Of a stretch of 64,000 nt of DNA, positions 35,389-49,990 are shown in pieces; positions within the stretch are counted from its first letter, which is position 1, and the number at the start of each line of letters is the position of its first letter. The notes beneath the pieces are model-generated. The model was not told the origin of the DNA. It did no database searches and saw only the letters and a list, made by a program, of their open reading frames with translations. Source of the stretch: Microbacterium sp. SORGH_AS_1204. Its GTDB lineage: Bacteria; Actinomycetota; Actinomycetes; Actinomycetales; Microbacteriaceae. The stretch covers positions 1,364,001 to 1,428,000 of the forward strand of contig NZ_JAUTBD010000001.1 in NCBI RefSeq assembly GCF_030818935.1. Reading direction: 5' to 3'. Made by a program: the position numbers and the translations under genes.

Positions 35389-35395
35389 CATCCGA

Positions 35396-38300
35396 GTGAC
35401 AGTTCCCGGGATCGTGCGCGCCCTCGAGCAGGCTGAGTCGTACCGTGGGGCCGCTTCCGCGGCATCCGCCGACCTTTCTCTCTCCCTCGTCGATGGCCTC
35501 GACGCCCCCGTCATCGGCGGGCTCGTCGAGCGGCGGCGCGCCGCGGGCCAGCCCGGCGCCGTGCTGGTGATCGCCCCGACGGGACGCCGCGCCGAGTCCT
35601 TGGGGCCGGCCCTGGATGCCGTGCTCCCCGGTGCTCATGTGCTGCATTTCCCCGCGTGGGAGACCTTGCCGCACGAGCGCCTCAGCCCCAGCCCCGAGAC
35701 GGTCGGTCGGCGCCTCGACGTGTTGCGCCGGATCGCCGCCTGGGACGGGGAGACGCCGCTCATCGTGACCGCGTCGGTGCGCAGCGCGCTGCAACCCCTC
35801 GCCCCCGGCCTCGGCGACGTCAAACCCGTCGAGCTCGTCGTCGGCGGTCGCGGGCACGAGCTCGAGACGGTGACGACGCGCCTGGTCGAGCTGGCGTATC
35901 ACCGCGTCGACATGGTGTCGCGCCGAGGCGAGTTCGCCGTGCGCGGCGGCATCCTCGATGTCTTCCCGCCGGTGGCCGACCACCCGTATCGCGTGGAGTT
36001 CTTCGGCGACGAGGTCGACCAGATCCGCGCCTTCTCCGTCGCCGATCAGCGCTCGCTCCCGGGCGAGGTCACCACGGTCACCCTCGTGCCCAGCCGCGAG
36101 TTGCTGCTCACCGCCGAGGTGCGGGCGCGCGCCGCCGAGCTGCGCGACGGCTACCCGGGCCTGCGCCAGCTGCTCGAGAAGATGGCCGAGGGCATCCCGG
36201 CAGAGGGCATGGAGTCGCTCATCCCGGTACTCATCGACGACCTCATCACGCTCGTCGACTATCTGCCTGGCGGCAGCGCCGTGGCCCTCGTCGACCCGGA
36301 GCGCTCGCTCGCGCGCGCGACGACCCTCGGCGACACCAACCGCGAGTTCCTCGAGGCCGCATGGTCGGCGGCCACCGCGGGTGCCGACACCCCGGTCGAC
36401 CTGGACTCCGGCGACTTCGTCACGCTCGACGACCTGCACGAGCGGGCCGGCGGCCGCGGCGGCGTGTGGTGGCAGTTCAGTGCCTTCGACTCGGGCGCGG
36501 CGGATGCCGAAGACGAGGGTCTCGTCGTCGGTGACGACTCCGCCCACCGCATCAAGGCCGACGCCGTGCCGTCGTTCCAGGGCAACGTCGACGGTGCCAC
36601 GGCGCACGTAGGTCAGCTCCTCAGCGACGGGTGGTCCGTGGTCGTCACGGCATCCGGCCCCGGCATGGTGGATCGCGCCCGCGACGTTCTCGCCGAGCGG
36701 GGGATCGCCGCGCGCCGCGTCGACGACGTGCGCACCGTTCCCGAGCCGGGGGTGGCGCACGTCGTGTGCGCACCGCTCGAGCGCGGCTTCGAGCTGACCG
36801 AGGCGAAGTTCGCCGTCATCACCGAGACCGAGTTCTACGGGCGGTCGGTGAGCGGCGACAACCGGGGCGTCAAGAAGCTCGCGTCGCGTCGGCGCAACGT
36901 CGTCGACCCGCTGCAGCTCAAGCCGGGCGATGTCGTCGTGCACGCCACCCACGGCATCGGCAAGTTCATCGAGCTGACGCAGCGCGAGGTCTCCAGCGGC
37001 GGGCGCAACGCGGTGAAGACGACGAAGGAGTACCTCGTCCTCGAGTACGCGCCGTCCAAGCGCGGGTACCCGGGCGACAAGCTGTTCGTGCCCACCGATC
37101 AGCTCGACCTGCTCTCCAAGTACGTCGGCGGCGAAGCGCCGACGCTGTCGAAGATGGGCGGCAGCGACTGGGCCGCGGCCAAGGGGCGCGCGCGCAAGGC
37201 TGTCCGCGACATCGCGGTCGAGCTGGTGAAGCTGTACTCGGCACGCATGGCATCCAAGGGCTACGCTTTCGGGCCCGACACCCCGTGGCAGCGTGAGCTC
37301 GAAGAGGCCTTCCCGTTCGCCGAGACGCAGGATCAGCTGCAGACGATCGACGAGATCAAGGCCGACATGGAGAAGCCGATCCCGATGGACCGCCTGCTCT
37401 CGGGCGACGTGGGCTTCGGCAAGACCGAGGTCGCGGTCCGCGCGGCGTTCAAGGCCATCCAGGACGGCAAGCAGGTCGCGATGCTCGTACCGACGACGCT
37501 GTTGGTCAAGCAGCACCTCGAGACCTTCGCCGAGCGTTTCGCGGGTTTCCCGGTGACCGTGCGTCCGCTCTCGCGCTTCCAGAGCGACAAGGAAGCGAAG
37601 GCGACGCTCGCGGGCCTGACCGACGGCACCGTCGACATGGTCATCGGCACGCACCGCATCCTGACCGAGAAGGTCATCTTCAAGGATCTCGGGCTGATGA
37701 TCATCGACGAGGAGCAGCGGTTCGGCGTCGAGCACAAAGACGCGCTGAAGAAGCTCAAGACCAACGTCGACATCCTCGCGATGAGCGCGACGCCCATCCC
37801 GCGCACGCTCGAAATGGCCGTCACCGGTATCCGCGAGATGTCGACGCTCGCGACGCCGCCCGAGGATCGGCATCCGATCCTCAGCTACGTCGGTCCCCGC
37901 AACGACAAGCAGATCGCCGCCGCCATCCGCCGCGAGCTGCTGCGCGAGGGACAGGTGTTCTACGTACACAACCGCGTGTCGTCGATCCAGCGGGTCGCCG
38001 CGCACCTCGCCGAACTCGTGCCCGAGGCGCGCATCGTCGTCGCCCACGGGCAGATGGGGGAGCACGCGCTCGAGCAGGTCGTCGACGACTTCTGGGAGCG
38101 CCGCGCCGACGTGCTCGTGTCGACGACGATCATCGAGACCGGTCTCGACATCTCCAACGCGAACACGATCATCATCGACCGCGCCGACAAGTACGGCCTG
38201 TCGCAGCTGCACCAGCTCCGCGGGCGCGTCGGCCGCGGGCGCGACCGCGCGTACGCGTACTTCCTGTACGACGAGATGAAGCCGCTGTCCGAGACCGCGG

Positions 38301-38983
38301 CAGACCGCCTCGAGACCATCGCCGTCAACAACGACCTCGGCTCCGGCATGCAGGTCGCGCTGAAAGACCTCGAGCTGCGCGGGGCGGGAAACCTCCTCGG
38401 CGCCGAGCAGGCCGGTCACATCGCGGGCGTCGGGTTCGACCTGTACCTGCGCATGATCGGCGAGGCCGTGTCGACGTTCCGCGGAGAGGACGTCGACGGT
38501 CCCACCGAGCTGCGCCTCGAGCTGCCGGTCGACGCGCGCCTGCCCGAGTTCTACATCGACAGCGAGCGGCTGCGCCTCGAGGCGTACCAGAAGCTGTCGG
38601 CCGCGGCATCCGCCACGGCCAAGGACGACGCGATCGACCTCGTCGTCGAAGAGCTGCGCGACCGCTACGGCGAGCCGCCGGCCGAGGTCGAGGGGCTCAT
38701 CGCGGTCGCGCGCCTGCGCCGGCGCGCCGCGCAGGCCGGTCTCGCCGACGTCGTCGCAATGGGCTCCAACCTGCGCATCGCCCCCGCGAACCTGGCGGAG
38801 TCCATGCGCGTGCGCCTCCAGCGCCTGTATCCGAAGGCGAAGCTGGTGGCGGGAGGGGATGCCATGGTGGTGCCGCTCCCGCAGGACGCCGACGATGCCA
38901 ACCTCATCGCCTGGGTGCGCCAGCTGCTCGATGCGCTGTGGCCGCTCGCCGTCGAGAAGACGGTGGAGACGGCGAAGGCCTGA
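35396..38983 (+). CDS. mfd: Transcription-repair coupling factor
   Basis: An 1195-residue translocase that removes RNA polymerase stalled at lesions and recruits UvrA. The N-terminal UvrB-like module has FPAWETLPHERLSPS; the RNA-polymerase-binding region has DVVVHATHGIGKF. The helicase has Walker A SGDVGFGKTEVAVRAA, DEEQRFGVEHK (a DEEQ box), SATPIPRTLEMA and QLRGRVGRGRDRAYAYF. The start is set to GTG 35396 because the apparent upstream ATG 35366 is the first three bases of the promoter element. It shares that promoter type with uvrB, uvrA and the 48621 gene. Confidence 0.96.
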   Translation: MTVPGIVRALEQAESYRGAASAASADLSLSLVDGLDAPVIGGLVERRRAAGQPGAVLVIAPTGRRAESLGPALDAVLPGAHVLHFPAWETLPHERLSPSPETVGRRLDVLRRIAAWDGETPLIVTASVRSALQPLAPGLGDVKPVELVVGGRGHELETVTTRLVELAYHRVDMVSRRGEFAVRGGILDVFPPVADHPYRVEFFGDEVDQIRAFSVADQRSLPGEVTTVTLVPSRELLLTAEVRARAAELRDGYPGLRQLLEKMAEGIPAEGMESLIPVLIDDLITLVDYLPGGSAVALVDPERSLARATTLGDTNREFLEAAWSAATAGADTPVDLDSGDFVTLDDLHERAGGRGGVWWQFSAFDSGAADAEDEGLVVGDDSAHRIKADAVPSFQGNVDGATAHVGQLLSDGWSVVVTASGPGMVDRARDVLAERGIAARRVDDVRTVPEPGVAHVVCAPLERGFELTEAKFAVITETEFYGRSVSGDNRGVKKLASRRRNVVDPLQLKPGDVVVHATHGIGKFIELTQREVSSGGRNAVKTTKEYLVLEYAPSKRGYPGDKLFVPTDQLDLLSKYVGGEAPTLSKMGGSDWAAAKGRARKAVRDIAVELVKLYSARMASKGYAFGPDTPWQRELEEAFPFAETQDQLQTIDEIKADMEKPIPMDRLLSGDVGFGKTEVAVRAAFKAIQDGKQVAMLVPTTLLVKQHLETFAERFAGFPVTVRPLSRFQSDKEAKATLAGLTDGTVDMVIGTHRILTEKVIFKDLGLMIIDEEQRFGVEHKDALKKLKTNVDILAMSATPIPRTLEMAVTGIREMSTLATPPEDRHPILSYVGPRNDKQIAAAIRRELLREGQVFYVHNRVSSIQRVAAHLAELVPEARIVVAHGQMGEHALEQVVDDFWERRADVLVSTTIIETGLDISNANTIIIDRADKYGLSQLHQLRGRVGRGRDRAYAYFLYDEMKPLSETAADRLETIAVNNDLGSGMQVALKDLELRGAGNLLGAEQAGHIAGVGFDLYLRMIGEAVSTFRGEDVDGPTELRLELPVDARLPEFYIDSERLRLEAYQKLSAAASATAKDDAIDLVVEELRDRYGEPPAEVEGLIAVARLRRRAAQAGLADVVAMGSNLRIAPANLAESMRVRLQRLYPKAKLVAGGDAMVVPLPQDADDANLIAWVRQLLDALWPLAVEKTVETAKA

Positions 38984-39007
38984 GCGATGCCGCGGGCGAT
39001 GACGCCT

Positions 39008-39048
39008 GACGAGAGCCCGATCGACTGACCGTCGATCGGGCTCTCGTC
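39008..39048 (+). terminator. mfd terminator
   Basis: An 18-pair perfect stem (39008-39025 with 39031-39048) and loop TGACC, 24 bases after the mfd stop. It insulates mfd from the rRNA operon. Confidence 0.9.
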
Positions 39049-39576
39049 GTTCAGCCGCATGTTTCCGGGACTTCACGCGTGCGACACGCCCGGGATGCGG
39101 TGCGGATTCGACCGATCGTGGGATCGCACGTAAGTTATTACTTGTTCGCCCCACAGGGGAGAGCGGAGCGGCCGGAAGGCCCCGCGTCCTCTCAAGTGGT
39201 GAGCCGCCCCGAGACCTGCGCTGGATGGTGTAGAGTTTCGGTTCTAGTCATTCGACCGGTTTTCACGACGTTGATCTTTTGATAGGTCCCACGGTGAGAG
39301 CCAGAGGGTCGAGTGGTCTCGTATTGAAGTGAACTGCCTCATGGGTTGGTCGAGATGACTGTTTCTGTGGGTGCGTCCGTTCCTTGAGAACTCAACAGCG
39401 TGCACTTGTCAAATGCCAATTTATTCCTCGTTGGTCTTCGGACTGCGAGAAATTCCTTTGGATCAAAGACCAGCCCTTTTGGGGGTTGGCGATGGATAGT
39501 CAGTAATGATTTATCTCTTTGGTCAGTTTCAAACTCGCGGCGGCATCGTTTTCCCGGTGTTGTTTGCATTTTTTCT
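39049..39576 (+). promoter_or_regulatory. rRNA operon promoter and leader
   Basis: The base composition falls sharply in GC after about 39120. A TAGAGT at 39231-39236 is a possible -10 box; TTTTCACG...GATAGG near 39253-39283 is another. TTGAGAACTCAACAG at 39384-39398 is the boxA-like antitermination element found before actinobacterial 16S genes, and it has a counterpart in the 16S-23S spacer. No protein gene is seen. Confidence 0.6.
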
Positions 39577-44630
<5,054 letters not shown>

Positions 44631-44736
44631 TAACACACCTGTTTTTGGTGCTTGCGTCCACTGAGTGGTTCTCGATGTACGGTCGAGAACAACAACAATG
44701 AAACAATCGTTGTTGGTTTACGAACACATCAATAGT

Positions 44737-44855
44737 GTTTCGGCGGCCATAGCGAGAGGGAAACGCCCGGTCACATTCCGAACCCGGAAGCTAAGCCTCT
44801 CAGCGCCGATGGTACTGCAGGGGGGACCCTGTGGGAGAGTAGGACACCGCCGGAC
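44737..44855 (+). rRNA. 5S ribosomal RNA
   Basis: About 119 bases; TTCGGCGG near the 5' end pairs with CCGCCGGA at the 3' end. Contains CCCGGTCACATTCCGAACCC and the loop E/D region GATGGTACTGCAGG. Ends approximate. Confidence 0.95.
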
Positions 44856-44864
44856 TTCCTTTAA

Positions 44865-44898
44865 CGAAATGGCCACCCAACGCTGGGTGGCCATTTCG
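44865..44898 (+). terminator. rRNA operon terminator
   Basis: CGAAATGGCCACCCA pairs over 15 bases with TGGGTGGCCATTTCG, loop ACGC, beginning nine bases after the 5S end. Confidence 0.92.
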
Positions 44899-44999
44899 CA
44901 TTTACGGACACAATCGCCGGGCAGCGGATACCCGGCACAACCCCGCGCGCGAGGGCGGGTGGGCCCTCCGCCCCACCCGCCGCGAAGTACTGTCGAACG

Positions 45000-46205
45000 G
45001 TGAGCGACTTCTCTGGACACCTCCCGGGGAGCCGCGCATACCGGCGACTGCTGATCGGACTCTTCTTCGGCGGTGTCGCGACTTTCGCGCAGCTGTACGC
45101 GACCCAGGCCGTGCTGCCGGTCATCGCCGCAGACGTCGGAGCCTCTCCGTCGGGCGCGGCGCTGACGGTGTCGGCATCCACTCTGGGGCTTGCCGTCGCC
45201 GTCATCCCCTGGTCGATCGTCGCCGACCGGGTCGGCCGGGTGCCGGCCATGGCCATCGGCCTGATCGCCGCAACCCTTCTCGGCGGCATCACTCCGTTCG
45301 CGCATGATCTCGGCATCCTGCTCGCCCTTCGTCTGCTCGAGGGCGCGGCGCTCGGGGCGGTACCTGCCGTCGCGCTCGCGTATCTGAGCGAAGAGGTCGA
45401 CGCGCGCCACGTCGCCGCGGCGGCGGGGTCGTACATCGCGGGCACCACGGTGGGCGGGCTGACCGGCCGCGTCGTCTCGGGGTGGGTCGCGGAGCTGGCC
45501 GGATGGCGGTGGGGCGTGGCATCCGTCGTCCTGCTGTGCGTGGTGGCGGCGGTGCTGTTCCTGGCGCTCGTGCCGGCCGCCCGGGGTTTCATGCCGGGCA
45601 GATTCCGGTCGACGCCGGGGCCATCGGTGCGGCGTCGGCTGTGGCTGAACCTGCGGTCACCGGTTCAGCTCGCCCTCTACGCACAGGGCTTCCTGCTGAT
45701 GGGGGCGTTCGTCGCGGTCTACAACTACCTCGGCTTCCATCTGAGCGAGCCGCCCTTCTCGCTCCCGCCCGTGGTGATCACGCTGCTGTTCCTGGCCTAC
45801 CTGGCGGGAACGGTGTCGTCCCCGCGCGCGGGAGCGCTGGCGGTTCGGCACGGTCGGCTCCCCGTCCTGCTGGCGTGCGCTGTGGTGATGACGGGTGGTG
45901 TCGCTCTGATGTTCGTCCCGGCCACGGCGGCGGCGGTCGTGGGACTGGTCGCCTTCACGGCGGGATTCTTCGGCGCGCACGCCGTGGCATCCGGATGGAC
46001 GCCGGTCGCGGCGGACCCGCGGGCTCGCGCCCAGGCGTCGTCGCTGTACTACTTGGGCTACTACGCCGGTTCGAGCGTCTTCGGGTGGGCGCTGGGCCTG
46101 GTCTTCGGCTCGGCGGGGTGGGGATGGTTCCTCGGGGCGGTGCTCGCGATGTGCGTCGTGGCGATGGGGCTCGCCTTCGCCGCCCTGCGGCCCGTCTCAC
46201 CCTGA
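45000..46205 (+). CDS. MFS transporter (YnfM-like)
   Basis: A 401-residue permease with about 12 membrane segments. LYATQAVLPVIAADVGASPSGAALTVS is the N-terminal signature of the YnfM/aryl-polyene-type MFS subgroup (cut for description), followed by WSIVADRVGRVPAM. The GTG start lies six bases after TACTGT (44988-44993) and no Shine-Dalgarno is present, so the mRNA is probably leaderless. The substrate is unknown; drug or metabolite export is usual for the group. Confidence 0.85.
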   Translation: MSDFSGHLPGSRAYRRLLIGLFFGGVATFAQLYATQAVLPVIAADVGASPSGAALTVSASTLGLAVAVIPWSIVADRVGRVPAMAIGLIAATLLGGITPFAHDLGILLALRLLEGAALGAVPAVALAYLSEEVDARHVAAAAGSYIAGTTVGGLTGRVVSGWVAELAGWRWGVASVVLLCVVAAVLFLALVPAARGFMPGRFRSTPGPSVRRRLWLNLRSPVQLALYAQGFLLMGAFVAVYNYLGFHLSEPPFSLPPVVITLLFLAYLAGTVSSPRAGALAVRHGRLPVLLACAVVMTGGVALMFVPATAAAVVGLVAFTAGFFGAHAVASGWTPVAADPRARAQASSLYYLGYYAGSSVFGWALGLVFGSAGWGWFLGAVLAMCVVAMGLAFAALRPVSP

Positions 46206-46300
46206 GCGGAACAGTCCCGGTTTTCGTCGTTCAGGTCAATGCCTCCGTGCGTTGTCGGTGCGACCGACTAGCGTCGATGAAGACGTGAGGGAGGTCGGGA

Positions 46301-48587
46301 GTGGACGATGCCGGCGAGCGCAGCATGACGGACGATGAGAGGGCGGAGTCGGTCGCGGTCGATGCCGAAGAGGTGGTCGAGACGGTGACCGAGATCAGTT
46401 ACGACGAGCAGCGCTATCCGGCACGCCCGCGGCGATTGCGCCCGCGCGACCAGTTCCGCGGCGGTACGCTGCGTCGTTTTCTCACCGACCCGCGCAATGC
46501 CAACGGTCTGAACCCGTCGTACGTCGAGTGGCTCGTCCGGCAGTCGATGCTCAAGGACGCCGACGTCTTGAGCCGACAGTTGTCGGGGCAGCCGTCGATG
46601 TGGCGGAACCCGTACGCGCGTCCCGACGCCCGGCGGGCGATCGAATCCACCGACGTGTGGTTCACCGCATACCCCATCTCGCTCATCACCCGGCCGGGGG
46701 AGTCCTTCCTCGACGCCCTCGGTGACGAGGCGCTGTGGGAGGCCTTCGAGTGGGTCGGCATCAACGGCATCCACACCGGTCCGGTCAAGCGGGCGGGCGG
46801 GATCACGGGATGGCAGGAGACTCCGAGCGTCGACGGGCACTTCGACCGCATCAGCACCCAGATCGACCCCGAGTTCGGCGACGAGAACGCTTTCCGGCGC
46901 ATGGCGGACATGGCGGAGGCGCACGGTGGCAGCGTGATCGACGACATCGTGCCCGGTCACACGGGCAAGGGGGCGGACTTCCGCCTCGCGGAGATGGCCT
47001 TCAAGGATTACCCCGGCATCTACCACATGGTCGAGATCCCCCGCGAGGACTGGGAGTTGCTGCCCGACGTGCCCGCCGGACGAGACTCGGTCAACCTCGA
47101 TGCCGAGACCGAGCGCGAGCTCAGCGCACGCGGGTACATCATCGGCGAGTTGCAGCGCGTGATCTTCTACACGCCCGGGGTGAAAGAGACCAACTGGAGC
47201 GTGACGGCGCCCGTCGTCGGTGTCGACGGTCTCGAGCGCCGGTGGGTCTACCTGCACTACTTCAAGGAGGGTCAGCCGTCGATCAACTGGCTCGACCCGA
47301 CCTTCGCGGGCATGCGTCTCGTCATCGGCGACGCACTGCACTCCCTCGGCGATCTGGGGACGAGTGCACTCCGCCTGGACGCGAACGGCTTCCTCGGGGT
47401 GGAGAAGAGCGCGGAGGGGCTGCCGGCGTGGTCGGAGGGGCACCCGCTCTCGCACGCCGCGAACCACATCATCGCGGGCATGGTGAGAAAGGTCGGCGGC
47501 TTCACCTTCCAGGAGCTCAACCTGACGATGGAGGACATCCGCGACACCGGTGCGGTCGGGGCCGATCTGTCGTACGACTTCGTCACGCGTCCGGGCTATC
47601 ATCACGCTCTCGCCACGGCGAACACGGAGTTCCTGCGGCTCGCGCTGAACACCGCGCTCGAGACCGGGGTCGAGCCCGTGCAACTCGTGCACGGCATGCA
47701 GAACCACGACGAGCTGACCTACGAGCTCGTGCACTGGGCGACGACGCACCGCGACACGGTCTATCCTTTCCGTCACGCCGAGCACACGGGAGGGGAGATC
47801 GCCGAGATGGTGCGCGCGGACCTGACCGAGAAGCTCACCGTCGAGGCCGATTACAACCTCGTCTTCACGCAGAACGGGATCGCCTGCACGACGGCATCCC
47901 TCATCGCCGCCACCCAGGGGAAGGCGACGCTCGGCGACATCACCGACGCCGACGTCCCCGCCATCCGCGACGCGCACCTGCTGCTGGCGAAGTGACAACT
48001 CGTGGCAGCCCGGGGTGTTCGCCTTGTCGGGGTGGGATCTCACCGGCTCGCTGACGCTTCCCGCCGACGAGGTGCGCCACCTCATCTCGTCGGGTGACAC
48101 GCGTTGGATCGAGCGAGGCGCCCACGACCTGCTCGACGTCGCTCCCGAGGCGGCGTCATCGGTCTCGGGGATGCCGCGGGCGCGGTCGCTCTACGGATCT
48201 CTCGGTGATCAGCAGGCGGACCCGGAATCGTTCCTGTCGGGGCTGCGGGACGTGCTCCGCATCCGCGGCGAGCACGGTATCGCCATCGCCTCGCAGGTCG
48301 ACATCCCGCAGGTGGGTCACCCCAGCATGCTCGTTCTGGTGCACCGACTCGACGGCGGCGATCGTCGTGCGGACGATGCGCCGCTGCAGATCACGGTGCT
48401 GAATTTCTCGGGCGAGACCATCGAGGGCACGGTGCGCTCGGAGTATCTCGTGCCGCAGAGCACCGCGGTGGATGCCGCAACGCGCGAGGTCGTCGGTCGT
48501 GTCGACGAGCTGCAGAGCTTCTCGCTCGAACTCGGCCCGTACGCGGGACTGTTCCTTCTGCTGGAGGCCCCCGAGAGCGACGACTGA
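46301..48587 (+). pseudogene. GH13 alpha-glucan enzyme (trehalose-synthase-like), frameshifted
   Basis: Reads as a 761-residue GH13 enzyme if one base is removed at 47994, where LLLAK is followed by TGA. The next frame continues with NSWQPGVFALSGWDLTG, as the family expects. Catalytic regions are intact in piece 1 (46301-47995): DDIVPGH (region I), LRLDANGF (nucleophile Asp), FQELN (acid Glu) and MQNHDE (region IV). Piece 2 holds the end of the barrel and the beta-sandwich C-domain. The GTG start has GGGAGG upstream; ATG 46325 is an alternative. Translation stops at 47995 as written, giving a 564-residue product without the C-domain. Confidence 0.8.
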
Positions 48588-48591
48588 GCCG

Positions 48592-48614
48592 ATGTCGGGG
48601 GCCGGGCGTAGCGT
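48592..48614 (+). promoter_or_regulatory. DNA-damage promoter of the 48621 gene (PafBC type)
   Basis: ATGTCGGGG, eight bases, TAGCGT, then six bases to ATG 48621. Spacing is identical to the uvrB and uvrA elements, and the -10 box equals the mycobacterial consensus TAGCGT. The element starts five bases after the GH13 stop codon. Confidence 0.7.
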
Positions 48615-48620
48615 GAACGC

Positions 48621-49172
48621 ATGCCCGCCCCCGTCTGTCTCGTCGACGCGTGCACCGGAGCGGTGATGCCCTCCGCGCCCGTGGCGCTGTGCGCGTGGCA
48701 CGCTGCGGTGAGCGCGGACTGGGTCACCGCGCACGACGGGGTGACCGACGTCCTCCCGGCACCCTGCCGACTGTGCGGATCGCGGCTGGGGGTGCGATGG
48801 CCGAGCGGGTGGCTCTGCGCGGTCTGCGAGTGGCGGATCGGCGACCCGGTCGACGACGAACTGCCCCCGCCCCGCGTCGATGTCGTCTACTACCTCCGGT
48901 ACGGCGACCGGATCAAGATCGGCACGACGGCGCAGCCCCGCCGGCGACTCGCCGCCATCTGGCACGATGAGCTGCTCGCCTTCGAACGCGGCGACCGCAT
49001 GGTCGAGAGGCGACGGCATGCGCTCTTCGCCGAAGAACGGTTCGAGCGCACGGAATGGTTCCGGCGATCGCCGGCCCTCGACGCGCACGTGGCTTCCCTG
49101 GCTGCCGGAGTCGATGATCCGTGGGCGCTGTTCGCCCGATGGACGAGTGAGGCGATCGCGAGGCGGGGCTGA
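48621..49172 (+). CDS. Zinc-ribbon protein with GIY-YIG/T5orf172 (MUG113-like) nuclease domain, predicted DNA-damage inducible
   Basis: 183 residues. The first half has possible zinc ligands Cys 6, 11, 24, His 27 and a second set Cys 49/52 and 66/69 (CRLCG...CAVCEW). The second half has the T5orf172/MUG113 branch pattern of GIY-YIG nucleases: VYYLRYGDRIKIGTT (residues 89-103), RRRL, a paired Glu/His (ERRRH, 129-133) and the catalytic-type Glu 145 in TEWF. No Shine-Dalgarno; the start lies six bases after a TAGCGT -10 box, hence leaderless. Promoter shared with mfd, uvrB and uvrA suggests a DNA repair or damage role. Function not established. Confidence 0.75.
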   Translation: MPAPVCLVDACTGAVMPSAPVALCAWHAAVSADWVTAHDGVTDVLPAPCRLCGSRLGVRWPSGWLCAVCEWRIGDPVDDELPPPRVDVVYYLRYGDRIKIGTTAQPRRRLAAIWHDELLAFERGDRMVERRRHALFAEERFERTEWFRRSPALDAHVASLAAGVDDPWALFARWTSEAIARRG

Positions 49173-49262
49173 GGAACACTCCCTCCCACAGGCGGCAAGC
49201 CCCCGTCTCCGGTCCCGCGTCGCGTCTACCGTGGGAGGACACGACGCGGAAGGTGATGCAGC

Positions 49263-49928
49263 ATGGGCTTTCTCGACCGACTCTTCGGTTCCGGTGACGA
49301 CACGCCGCCGCGAACGTCGGCGGCACCTCGACCGACCGCGAGCGACTCGCGCGACGCCGACGGGCGCTACGCGCCGCCGCCGGCCGGGGGCGGTGCGCCC
49401 GTGGCATCCGGGTCGGACGAGGACCGGCAGGCGGTCGAGCGCTATCGGTACCTCCTGCGGACGGCCCCGCCGGAGACCGTGGAGCAGGTGCACGCCGAGG
49501 CGTTCGGCAAGCTGACGCCGGCACAGCGTCAGCAGGTGCTTCAGGATCTGTCATCGGGGCTGGCGCCGTCCGAGCGCCCCGCGAACGACGACCCCGCGAC
49601 GCTCGCCCGCGCGGCGACCCGCGCGGAGTACTCGCAGCCGGGCTTCATGGAGCGCACGTTCGGCGGGAGATCCTTCTCGGGCGGCCCGGGCTTCGGCTCG
49701 ATGCTGGGCGCGTCGATGCTCGGCACCATCGGCGGCTACGTGGTCGGATCGGCGCTGGTCGGGGCGATGTTCGACCCGGGCTACGACGCCGGGTACGCCG
49801 ACGGCGCGGCGACCGAGGCCGGGACGGGGGAGATGGGGGCGACGGATGCCGGCGCGGTCGACCCGGGCGCCGGCGGCGACGTCGGGGCGGACTTCGGCGG
49901 CGATCTCGGCGGGGACTTCGGGTTCTGA
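49263..49928 (+). CDS. Glycine-rich protein of unknown function
   Basis: A 221-residue protein starting MGFLDRLFGSGDD. A Pro/Ala linker leads to a helical segment (ERYRYLLRTAPPETVEQVHAEAFGKLTPAQRQQVL, cut for description). Then FGGRSFSGGPGFGSMLGASMLGTIGGYVVG gives one weakly hydrophobic glycine-rich span, and the C-terminal 60 residues are Gly/Asp/Ala repeats ending DFGGDLGGDFGF. GGAAGG lies upstream of the ATG. It resembles actinobacterial proteins often mislabelled as transporter ATPases. I assign no function. Confidence 0.75.
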   Translation: MGFLDRLFGSGDDTPPRTSAAPRPTASDSRDADGRYAPPPAGGGAPVASGSDEDRQAVERYRYLLRTAPPETVEQVHAEAFGKLTPAQRQQVLQDLSSGLAPSERPANDDPATLARAATRAEYSQPGFMERTFGGRSFSGGPGFGSMLGASMLGTIGGYVVGSALVGAMFDPGYDAGYADGAATEAGTGEMGATDAGAVDPGAGGDVGADFGGDLGGDFGF

Positions 49929-49990
49929 TCCGCCGGGAGCGCCCGCGCGGGGTTCGCCGCGGACGGGCGGGTATGTGGCATCCTCGTCGG

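Noticed and set aside
35366..35395. ATG 35366 as start of mfd
   Set aside because: Those three bases are the beginning of the promoter element shared with uvrB and uvrA, and the extra residues are untypical of Mfd.
35333..39154. 1273-codon open frame opposite mfd
   Set aside because: Shadow of mfd for the same reason; it also runs across the mfd terminator.
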